Below are positions 25,099 through 32,601 of a DNA stretch of 64,000 nt, piece after piece (positions within the stretch are counted from its first letter, which is position 1; the number at the start of each line of letters is the position of its first letter). The notes under the pieces were generated by a model. It did no database searches, was not told where the DNA came from, and was given only the letters and a program-made list of their open reading frames with translations. A program made the position numbers and the translations under genes. Source of the DNA: Methylococcales bacterium (GTDB lineage Bacteria; Pseudomonadota; Gammaproteobacteria; Methylococcales; Methylomonadaceae); the NCBI GenBank assembly GCA_026399015.1, contig JAPLRS010000040.1:62001-126000 (forward strand), written 5' to 3'.

Positions 25099-25267
25099 TT
25101 TCTGTAGGGATGGCAAATATCCTTGCTTATAAATCTTACATACATAGGTCGTCCTCCCGACTTGAGTGGTGCGAATAGGATTTATACAAGGAATAAATTC
25201 TCAAGGATGAGAGTTTTGCCAAGGATTAATTTAATACAGTCTTAGGCTGTTTGTTTGGGAGTAATAA

Positions 25268-27553
25268 TTGAAAGATTTGATAAATAAAATAGTTTTGGCA
25301 GTATGCTTGTTAAGTGTGAATTCTGTATTTGCGCATGGACCGACCCCCGTATCATTACAGAATGTACCTATTCCACCAGTACCAGGACTTACTGATGGCC
25401 TTGATCCAATTGTGGTCAATAAAACCGCAGCGATTGCTTTGGGTAAAGCTTTATTTTGGGATGTTAATGTTGGTAGTGACGGTATGTCTTGTGGTTCTTG
25501 TCACTTTAGTGCTGGCGTTGATAGTCGAACTAAAAATCAAATTAATCCAGGAATTAAAAGCAGTAAGCCTAGTGGTCAGACTTATGATGCTTTTCCTTCG
25601 GGGCCTAATAGTGGTGGCCCCAATTACACTTTAACCTTGGCAGATTTTCCGTTACAGCGCTTTAGTAATCCAGCAGATAAGTTTAGTACGGTAACTTATA
25701 CCACCGATGATGTGGTGTCTTCTGCGGGTACCTTTAGTGGCACTTTTACAGGTTCTACAAAGTTAACTGGTTCAAATGATCAATGTTCACGTAGCGTAGA
25801 TCCTATATTTCATGTGAATGGCGTGGGTACGCGTCGTGTTGAACCTAGAAATGCACCCAGTATGATTAATGCGGTATTTAGTCATCGTTTGTTTTGGGAT
25901 GGTCGCGCTAATAATATTTTTAATGGCAGTAGTCCATGGGGTGATCGTGATCCTGATGCCGGTGTTTGGGTTAAAGTTAATGCAAAGTCGGTCGTTAAAC
26001 AACGTTTACACTTAGAAAATTCAGCTCTAGCTTCATTAGCAACCGGACCGGCTTTAAGTGATTTAGAAATGAGTTGCCGTCAACGCAAATGGCCGGATAT
26101 CGGGCGTAAATTATTGTCGCGTCAGCCGTTACAAAATCAGAAAGTGCATAACCAAGATTCGGTGTTGGGGGCTTTAAGCTTAAGTACCGCGGGTAATTTA
26201 AAACCGGGTTTAAAAACTATTTATAAAAACTTAGTGACTCAAGCGTTTAACCAAAAGTATTGGGCTTATGCCGCATTAGGCCCGTTTGGTAATGCGCCTG
26301 GGCAAACACCTTATACGCAAATGGAAGCAAACTTTGCTATGTTTTTTGCGTTATCTTTACAACTTTACGAATCAACTTTAGTGTCTGATCAAGCCCCAAT
26401 CGATTTAAGTCCAGTGGATGCAAATGTTAGACCTACTTGGGTGGGCTTGGGTAAAACAGATGCAGAAATTGCTCAGCTTAAGCGAGGTGGTGCGTTATTT
26501 TTTAATAATCATTGCAACCTTTGTCATACCGGCCCCGTTATGAGTATGGCGGCGGTAACTACTAACGCCACTTTATTAACTCCAACGCCAGGTAAAACAT
26601 TTGGGCCGGTGGCAACCCCCATTGCTTATGGTCCTGATGCATTTGGTACAGGTAATGCAGCAAAAGCAGCAGGTATGACACAGTATGTGAGTGGTATTAC
26701 CCGTGATTTTAACGCTAATTTTGAACCTAAATTAATGGATGTGGGTTTTACAAATACCGCCGTCGGTGATCAAGATGCAGATTTAGGATTAGGAGGGGTT
26801 GATGATTTTGGTCATCCATTATCTTACTCTGCACAGTATCTTGAATACTTAAAGGGAAATTCAGCAGGTATTTATGACGCCTTAGTGCCTAAAACGCGGG
26901 CTTGTGATTTTATTGCCGGTATGGCGATTAATTTAACCAATCCTGAATATTTATACTTTACGGCTTTAGACGATATTATTTTAGACGGTAGCCGAGAAGG
27001 GGTTTTAAGAACTAGCAATTGCGCTGATCCAACGACTGCTTATATTCCTTCTGTGGCTGCGGCACAAGTGGCTGCCGCATATCCAGCGGGTGATCCTAGA
27101 ATGGCTCTGTCTGTTAAAGCGGCATTTAAAATTCCAACTTTAAGAAATATTGAGTTAACTGGGCCTTATATGCATAACGGTAGTATGGCTAACTTAGAGC
27201 AAGTGCTGGATTTTTATGCACGTCAAGGGAATTACTTCCATGAAAATTTACACAGTCAGATAGTCAGTATTTCATCATCAGTTAACTCTACTGCTGTTAA
27301 TGGTTTTGGCACTAGCAATAAAGCGGATTTAATCGCCTATTTAAAAGCATTTACTGATGAGCGTGTCAGGTATGAAAGAGCGCCTTTTGACCATCCAGAA
27401 GTGGTTATCCCTAATGGTCATAAAGGTAATCAGGCTCTGGCTTTACAGGGACATTCTTTAAATGGCAGTTTAGCGCAAGAAGATTATTTAACAGTGCCAG
27501 CAGTGGGTGCAAATGGTTCTGTTACGCCTGTTAAACCCTTTTTAGCGCCTTAG
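25268..27553 (+). CDS. Secreted di-heme cytochrome c peroxidase-like protein 2
   Basis: Exported cytochrome of 761 residues. The TTG start is supported by GGGAG 7 bases upstream and by the signal peptide that follows (KDLINKIVLAVCLLSVNSVFA). Heme c sites CGSCH at about 75-79 and CNLCH at about 416-420 define the MauG/CcpA-type di-heme family. Motifs near the C-terminus (KIPTLRNIELTGPYMHNGSM, LEQVLDFYARQG) match that family. The protein is larger than typical peroxidases because of insertions between the hemes. After signal cleavage it would begin with His. First gene of a presumed operon with a PEP-CTERM protein, sulfotransferase 2, APS kinase and PPK2. Confidence 0.88.
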   Translation: MKDLINKIVLAVCLLSVNSVFAHGPTPVSLQNVPIPPVPGLTDGLDPIVVNKTAAIALGKALFWDVNVGSDGMSCGSCHFSAGVDSRTKNQINPGIKSSKPSGQTYDAFPSGPNSGGPNYTLTLADFPLQRFSNPADKFSTVTYTTDDVVSSAGTFSGTFTGSTKLTGSNDQCSRSVDPIFHVNGVGTRRVEPRNAPSMINAVFSHRLFWDGRANNIFNGSSPWGDRDPDAGVWVKVNAKSVVKQRLHLENSALASLATGPALSDLEMSCRQRKWPDIGRKLLSRQPLQNQKVHNQDSVLGALSLSTAGNLKPGLKTIYKNLVTQAFNQKYWAYAALGPFGNAPGQTPYTQMEANFAMFFALSLQLYESTLVSDQAPIDLSPVDANVRPTWVGLGKTDAEIAQLKRGGALFFNNHCNLCHTGPVMSMAAVTTNATLLTPTPGKTFGPVATPIAYGPDAFGTGNAAKAAGMTQYVSGITRDFNANFEPKLMDVGFTNTAVGDQDADLGLGGVDDFGHPLSYSAQYLEYLKGNSAGIYDALVPKTRACDFIAGMAINLTNPEYLYFTALDDIILDGSREGVLRTSNCADPTTAYIPSVAAAQVAAAYPAGDPRMALSVKAAFKIPTLRNIELTGPYMHNGSMANLEQVLDFYARQGNYFHENLHSQIVSISSSVNSTAVNGFGTSNKADLIAYLKAFTDERVRYERAPFDHPEVVIPNGHKGNQALALQGHSLNGSLAQEDYLTVPAVGANGSVTPVKPFLAP

Positions 27554-27592
27554 TAAGACGCTGAGTAAAATTAAAACATTAGGACTTTATTT

Positions 27593-28357
27593 ATGTTTAT
27601 GAAAAGAAAAAATCAATATTTAATGGGTGTGGCTGTTTTGTGTGGTGGTTTATTTGTCACTCAAGTTGCGCAAGCAAGCGTTACTTTTGATAGTTCGGCT
27701 ACTTTAACCTATACCATTAATAGTATTACCAATTTAAATCCTGCGCATCCCACTGATTTATCCGCTTTAGCTATCTCTGGTTATTTTGATCAAGGCGTTG
27801 ATGCGACTAATTATTTGTTAACTACAACTGGGGATGGTGCGGTAGTTGCCAATAATCCGGGTTATACATTAGACCCAGTGTCTAGTGTCTTTGGACATAG
27901 TTTTAGTGTAAGTGGTAGTGCAACTGCGGGTAGTGTTGATAGCTTACATACCGGACTATTTGGCTTATTGTTTGATAATTCAGGTTCAGATAGTTACAGT
28001 GTAGATGTTAGCTTAGCTTATGATTTAAGTGCGGCGGTTGATGGTTTGTTTGCAACTAATTCCATTACATTAGATTATTTTACTTTAACTGATACGACGA
28101 TATTTGGCGCTACAAATCCTCTGGGGGCTTATACCCTAGAGGGCACGCTAAGTGATATCCAAACTCTAAACGGTGTGTTTAATAATATTAATTTTAATAT
28201 TGGTGCTTTGGGATTAGAGTCGTTAAATGCTAATGTGGCAGTAACAAGCACAATCGAGCCTGCAGCCGTGCCTTTACCAGGTGTGGTTTGGTTATTTTTA
28301 AGCGGGTTATTAGGTGTATTAGGATTTAGTAAACGTAAGAAAGCTAAGCATGCATAA
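27593..28357 (+). CDS. PEP-CTERM protein 4
   Basis: Exported protein of 254 residues with a signal peptide (cut near AQA) and a sorting tag VPLPGVVWLFLSGLLGVLG ending in KRKKAKHA. The mature region is Ser/Thr/Asp-rich, lacks cysteines and looks beta-stranded. It lies 39 bp after the cytochrome gene; AGGA sits 8 bases before ATG 27593. A strong hairpin ends this part of the operon. Co-transcription with a cytochrome suggests a surface-anchored redox pair, which is inference. Confidence 0.9.
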   Translation: MFMKRKNQYLMGVAVLCGGLFVTQVAQASVTFDSSATLTYTINSITNLNPAHPTDLSALAISGYFDQGVDATNYLLTTTGDGAVVANNPGYTLDPVSSVFGHSFSVSGSATAGSVDSLHTGLFGLLFDNSGSDSYSVDVSLAYDLSAAVDGLFATNSITLDYFTLTDTTIFGATNPLGAYTLEGTLSDIQTLNGVFNNINFNIGALGLESLNANVAVTSTIEPAAVPLPGVVWLFLSGLLGVLGFSKRKKAKHA

Positions 28358-28391
28358 TTTTATGGCTTAGCTTATAAGTTCTTAGCTTATT

Positions 28392-28428
28392 AAAAAGCGC
28401 GTTGAGCTTAAGGCTCGCGCGCTTTTTT
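28392..28428 (+). terminator. Terminator after PEP-CTERM gene 4
   Basis: Arms AAAAAGCGCG / CGCGCTTTTTT enclose a partly paired loop (GAGC/GCTC), and the right arm ends in six T. It is a strong intrinsic terminator 35 bp after the stop, so the downstream sulfotransferase may need its own promoter or read-through. Confidence 0.88.
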
Positions 28429-28512
28429 GTTGTGAGGTTGGATTTGATACAGGATATTTGTTAGACATTTATCTTTTTGTTTTAATTATCAATTATCGTC
28501 GCTAGTTTTATT

Positions 28513-30171
28513 ATGAATCAATCTGTGTCTCATAAAGTGGGTCGTAATGATCCTTGTGTCTGCGGTAGCGGAAAAAAATATAAAGCCTGTTGCGCGAGTT
28601 CAAGTATCGCTCTAACGGGCCACACTACAAACGTGATAGATATAAACAGTGTGCACCAACAAGCCCAACAGGCTATTGCTCAAGCCGATTTTACTAATGC
28701 GGAATTGCTGTTTAGGCAATTACATACAGCAAAGCCAACCGATGCTTATTTTTTAGCTAGTTTGGGCCAAGCTTTATGCTGGCAGAATCGGCGTAGGGAT
28801 GGAGTTGGGTATTTGTTGCAAGCGGCTAAATTATTAGAACGCCAAGCCTTAAAAACTCGTGATCCGCGCTTAGCGCAAGAGTTATCGGCGCAATTATTAC
28901 ATTGGGGCGAGGTAAATGCTGCAGAGCGCTTAGCGCGTTTAGTGGTGTCTTTAGCGCCCAATGCCCCCGCTGCCCTTAATAACTTGGTATTGTGTTTAAC
29001 GCGGGTGAGTCGTAATGCCGAGGCTTTGCCCTTTGCTAAAAAGGTGGCTGAATTATTACCCAATAATCCGGGGTGCCAAGTTTTATTAGCTTTAATAGAA
29101 GATAAAACTCAGCAAACTGCATCGGCATTAACGCGTTTAGAATCTGTGATTGAGCGCAATCTTGACCCAGAACAAACGGCTAGAGCTTATTTAGAAATGG
29201 GTGGGGTATTAGATAAATTGGGTCGTTACGATGAGGCATTTATCGCTTTAACAAAGGCTTCTGAGGGGCATTCCGCGCTTTTGATTCAGCACCCAGCACA
29301 GCGTGAGTATTTGTTTGAGGTGTTAGAGCAAAATAGCATTGGATTTACGCCGGCTTTATTACAGCGGTGGTCAATTGAGGAAGTAACGGCAGATCATTTG
29401 CCGGCACCGGCTTTTTTAATGGGCTTTTTACGCTCAGGTACCACTTTAACTGAGCAGGTGTTGGGTGCGCATCCGCAGATTATTGCCACTGATGAAAGTA
29501 GTATTGTGCATGAATTGGTTAAAGAATTAGAAAAGTTAACAGGTATTAAGCAAAATACGGCTTTGGCGGTAAAGGCTTTAAAATTAGCGGATATTCAGGG
29601 TTTGCGACAGTTTTATTGGCGTAGGATGCAAGAAGAATATGGGCCTGAAGTTATGCGAAAGCAGTTGGTTGATAAAAACGCATTAAACACTATGGATTTA
29701 GGGGTTATTAGTGTGATTTTTCCGGAGGCAAAAATTATCTTTGCTTTACGTGATCCACGTGACATTTGCGTGAGTTGTTTTATGCAGGCTTTTAGCGCAA
29801 CGCCCGCGACGGTTAATTTATTATCTTGGTCAGGCATTGCTAGGCAATATTCGGCTGTTATGGGCTATTGGTTGGCAATACGCGCGGCCATTCAGCCCAG
29901 TTATTTGCAATTACGTTATGAAGATACAGTAGCTGACTTTGAAGGCACGTATCGCCAGGTTTTTGAGTTTTTGAATTTACCATGGCATGCAGGCGTAGAG
30001 CAGTTTCATGAGCGCGCTAAGGGTAAGTATATTTCTACGCCAAGCTTTGCGCAGGTTGCGCAACCGGTTTATAACAAAGCAGTCGCCCGCTGGAGGCATT
30101 ATGAGCCTGAGTTTGCTACTGTAATACAGGATTTACAACCTTATATTAAAGAGTTTGGTTATGAGTCATAA
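28513..30171 (+). CDS. SEC-C/TPR-sulfotransferase 2
   Basis: Sulfotransferase of 552 residues. It begins with a SEC-C zinc finger (GRNDPCVCGSGKKYKACC at 10-27, ligands Cys15, Cys17, Cys26, Cys27), then TPR helices, then a PAPS-binding domain with FLMGFLRSGTTLTEQVLGAHP (from about residue 303) and FALRDPRDICVSC (about 412). It is homologous throughout to the 21897 gene but has gained the finger, often a protein-protein contact module. The next gene, an APS kinase, overlaps its end by 11 bp, so donor supply and transfer are translationally coupled. Substrate unknown. Confidence 0.92.
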   Translation: MNQSVSHKVGRNDPCVCGSGKKYKACCASSSIALTGHTTNVIDINSVHQQAQQAIAQADFTNAELLFRQLHTAKPTDAYFLASLGQALCWQNRRRDGVGYLLQAAKLLERQALKTRDPRLAQELSAQLLHWGEVNAAERLARLVVSLAPNAPAALNNLVLCLTRVSRNAEALPFAKKVAELLPNNPGCQVLLALIEDKTQQTASALTRLESVIERNLDPEQTARAYLEMGGVLDKLGRYDEAFIALTKASEGHSALLIQHPAQREYLFEVLEQNSIGFTPALLQRWSIEEVTADHLPAPAFLMGFLRSGTTLTEQVLGAHPQIIATDESSIVHELVKELEKLTGIKQNTALAVKALKLADIQGLRQFYWRRMQEEYGPEVMRKQLVDKNALNTMDLGVISVIFPEAKIIFALRDPRDICVSCFMQAFSATPATVNLLSWSGIARQYSAVMGYWLAIRAAIQPSYLQLRYEDTVADFEGTYRQVFEFLNLPWHAGVEQFHERAKGKYISTPSFAQVAQPVYNKAVARWRHYEPEFATVIQDLQPYIKEFGYES

Positions 30172-30766
30172 AAGTTCTAATACTGTTTGGCATATGCCAA
30201 ATATTAATCGTAAGGATCGGGAGTTATTACATCGACATAAAAGTGCGGTACTTTGGTTTACGGGGTTATCGGGCTCTGGTAAATCAACCTTAGCACATGC
30301 CATTGAGGCTTATCTGTATGAGCTTGATATTTCAACTTATGTATTAGACGGTGATAATATTCGGCAGGGTTTGTGTGGTGATTTAGGTTTTAGTGATGTG
30401 GATAGGGTGGAGAATATTCGCCGAATTGGAGAAGTGGCTAAGTTATTAACGGATGCTGGTGTGTTAACAATTACCGCGTTTATTTCACCCTTTAAATCGG
30501 ATAGAGCAGAAGTAAAAAAACGTTTTGCTAAGCAGGATTTTATTGAGGTGTATTGCCAATGTCCTATAGAAGTTTGTATGGTTCGTGATGTGAAAGGCTT
30601 GTATAAAAAAGCGTTATCTGGCGAGATTAAACAGTTTACCGGTATCAGTTCACCCTATGAAGCGCCTGAACAAGCAGATTTAGTGATTGATACTAGTGCC
30701 TTGTCTTTGGATGATAGCGTGCAAGCGGTCTTAAATCTTTTACGAGATAGGCAATTGATTGTGTAG
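30161..30766 (+). CDS. cysC: CysC-type adenylylsulfate (APS) kinase
   Basis: Phosphorylates APS to PAPS, the sulfate donor used by sulfotransferases. The 201-residue protein has the P-loop WFTGLSGSGKST and the CysC landmarks YVLDGDNIRQGLCGDLGFS, VENIRRIGEVAKLL, TAFISPFKSDR and KGLYKKALSGEIKQFTGISSPYE. ATG 30161 is chosen over an in-frame TTG at 30155. It overlaps the sulfotransferase stop by 11 bp. No ATP sulfurylase or assimilatory genes are nearby, so this copy probably serves sulfation of a biopolymer rather than cysteine synthesis; that is inference from context. Confidence 0.94.
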   Translation: MSHKSSNTVWHMPNINRKDRELLHRHKSAVLWFTGLSGSGKSTLAHAIEAYLYELDISTYVLDGDNIRQGLCGDLGFSDVDRVENIRRIGEVAKLLTDAGVLTITAFISPFKSDRAEVKKRFAKQDFIEVYCQCPIEVCMVRDVKGLYKKALSGEIKQFTGISSPYEAPEQADLVIDTSALSLDDSVQAVLNLLRDRQLIV

Positions 30767-30786
30767 TTCAATGTGAGGGAGTTTGA

Positions 30787-31683
30787 GTGATTAAGCAAAA
30801 AGATATTGATGCCTTACGCGTGGAACCCGGTAAAAAAATTCAGCTTAAAGACTTGGCGACAGAATGGCATAAGCGTAAAAAGATTGATGGCAACGGCACT
30901 GAGAATTTAAAAGAAAAAGTAAACGAGTTGTTACAACAGAATTTAACGGATTTAACCAAAGCCCAGCAGTTACTTTATGCGGATGATCGGTATTCATTAT
31001 TATTGGTTTTTCAAGCCATGGATGCCGCTGGTAAAGATGGCACTATTAAGCATGTAATGTCGGGTGTTAATCCGCAAGGTTGTCAGGTTACTAGTTTTAA
31101 GAAGCCTTCGGTGGAAGATGTGGATCATAATTTTTTGTGGCGCTACACTAAATGTCTGCCGGAGCGAGGCCGTATTGGTATATTTAATCGCTCTTATTAT
31201 GAAGATGTCTTAGTGGTTAAAGTGCATCCTGAGTTATTACAAAATCTACCTGAAGGCAAAAGAAATAAGGCTTTTTGGCAGCATCGTTATGAGGATATTA
31301 ATGCCTTTGAACAGCATTTACACAGAAATGGCACTATCATCTTAAAGTTCTTTTTAAATGTGTCTAAACAAGAGCAAAAGAAACGCTTTTTAGAACGTAT
31401 TGATAAACCAGAAAAGAATTGGAAATTTTCGGCAGCAGATTTAACAGAGCGAGAATATTGGCAGGATTATATGGCGGTTTATGAAGACGCTATTAATGCT
31501 ACTAGTACAAAGTGGGCGCCTTGGTATATTGTGCCAGCTGATAATAAATGGGTCACCAGAGCCTTGGTTGCAGAAATTGTAACGGCTACTTTAAAAAGTT
31601 TGGATCTTAGTTTTCCAAAATTGAATGCTACGCAAGCGGAATTATTGGTTAAAGCTAGAAAGGTATTGGAAGCGGAGGCATAA
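30787..31683 (+). CDS. PPK2 family polyphosphate:nucleotide phosphotransferase
   Basis: Uses polyphosphate to phosphorylate nucleoside mono- or diphosphates. The 298-residue protein shows the PPK2 Walker A QAMDAAGKDGTIKH, the lid arginine region PERGRIGIFNRSYYEDVL, and the WKFSAADLTEREYW block. GTG start at 30787 with GAGGGAG 6 bases upstream. It lies 20 bp after the APS kinase. An attractive reading is that it recycles nucleotides in sulfate activation (PAP/AMP or ADP to ATP), but chain type (class I-III) cannot be set from sequence by eye. Confidence 0.92.
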   Translation: MIKQKDIDALRVEPGKKIQLKDLATEWHKRKKIDGNGTENLKEKVNELLQQNLTDLTKAQQLLYADDRYSLLLVFQAMDAAGKDGTIKHVMSGVNPQGCQVTSFKKPSVEDVDHNFLWRYTKCLPERGRIGIFNRSYYEDVLVVKVHPELLQNLPEGKRNKAFWQHRYEDINAFEQHLHRNGTIILKFFLNVSKQEQKKRFLERIDKPEKNWKFSAADLTEREYWQDYMAVYEDAINATSTKWAPWYIVPADNKWVTRALVAEIVTATLKSLDLSFPKLNATQAELLVKARKVLEAEA

Positions 31684-31693
31684 ACGCTGGAAA

Positions 31694-31722
31694 TAAAACC
31701 CCTTGCCATTAAGGCAAGGGGT
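31694..31722 (-). terminator. Terminator of the cold-shock-domain gene
   Basis: Perfect hairpin ACCCCTTGCC / GGCAAGGGGT with a short loop. On the minus strand it is followed by TTTATTT. It lies in the 50-bp gap between convergent genes and ends the minus-strand transcript. Confidence 0.9.
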
Positions 31723-31733
31723 GAGCTGTGTAT

Positions 31734-32081
31734 TTAAACAGGTTGTTGTGTGTAATACCACGCAACAGCGGCAGCAATGATAAGCAGGCTTGTTATCAAC
31801 GCTATCCAGCCTAGTTTTTTAACAGGTGTTGCGGTATTTTCTGTGTTGCTTGTTGTTAATTCAACGCCTTCAATAGAGGCGTTTATCGCTTTGTATTTGC
31901 CTCGGTGATCTTTAGCAACTTGATAATAGATAATATCATCGGCAATCGGTCTTCTACTTCTACTGTCTAATGCAGAGATATGTATAAAGATGTCTTTACC
32001 ACCATCGTCTGGTTTTATAAACCCAAAGCCTCTATCTTCTTTCCAAGTTTTTAAGACACCTCTAACCGTTTTTCTTGTCAT
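31734..32081 (-). CDS. Cold-shock domain protein with C-terminal membrane anchor
   Basis: Protein of 115 residues. An N-terminal cold-shock domain carries the RNP motifs WKEDRGFGFIKP (about 13-24) and DIFIHIS (30-36). After a short Thr/Asn linker comes one transmembrane helix (WIALITSLLIIAAAVAWYY) and a tiny tail. Related proteins often carry a multi-helix DUF1294 domain instead of a single anchor. It probably binds RNA or single-stranded DNA at the inner membrane. It lies 28 bp downstream of the small membrane protein gene on the same strand. Confidence 0.88.
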   Translation of the reverse strand: MTRKTVRGVLKTWKEDRGFGFIKPDDGGKDIFIHISALDSRSRRPIADDIIYYQVAKDHRGKYKAINASIEGVELTTSNTENTATPVKKLGWIALITSLLIIAAAVAWYYTQQPV

Positions 32082-32109
32082 AAAAATTTATTATTGTTGT
32101 ACTTTCGGT

Positions 32110-32478
32110 TTAATTTGTTTTATGAATAATGACTTTATCATCAATAACTAACTCAGAGATACCACCTAAAGAGGCAAGTAACGTGCAGCTCGCTTTTTTA
32201 AAGCCACCTGTTTTAATGTTTTCGCCTTCCCAGATTAAAGTGAAGTAAGTTTCTTTATCTGTTTTTGTTTCTTTAGGAAAATACACCTGTTCGCCAGTAT
32301 GTTCTAAGATGGCTTTTGGACATTTGTCATTGGCCATTGTTTGAATAGCCACCAGATTTCTGATATTTGATGCATTTTCTTTGTCTTGTAAGCTTTCATT
32401 TTTACTTAAGCCAACTAGTACAAATCCAGTGACGAAAACGCCAAGTACCGCTAATACAACTTTCATTGTTTCGGACAT
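32110..32478 (-). CDS. Small membrane-anchored protein, unknown function
   Basis: I do not recognise a family. The 122-residue product has an N-terminal hydrophobic helix (VVLAVLGVFVTGFVLVGLS), likely an uncleaved anchor or signal. A soluble domain of about 95 residues follows with two cysteines (DKCPKAI and ASCTLLA) that could pair in the periplasm. AAGGAG, 7 bases before ATG 32478, supports the start. It precedes the cold-shock domain gene, perhaps as an operon. Confidence 0.7.
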   Translation of the reverse strand: MSETMKVVLAVLGVFVTGFVLVGLSKNESLQDKENASNIRNLVAIQTMANDKCPKAILEHTGEQVYFPKETKTDKETYFTLIWEGENIKTGGFKKASCTLLASLGGISELVIDDKVIIHKTN

Positions 32479-32601
32479 TTTAAACTCCTTATTATTTTGA
32501 TAAAAAACCTTTATCGGGGTTACTGCAACTGCCCAGCAATTTTAAGTTAATTAATGAGGCTCGGCAATGAAAGATACTTGTCGAGCCTTATCAACTTAAT
32601 T

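Noticed and set aside
25111-25128. Second sigma-54-like element (GGATGGCAAATATCCTTGCT)
   Set aside because: The GG to GC distance is one base too long, unlike the exact element at 25083.
30186-30199. TTGGCATATGCCAA as another regulatory palindrome
   Set aside because: It lies inside the APS kinase coding sequence, lacks the GTG/CAC arms and has no partner at 30-31 bp.
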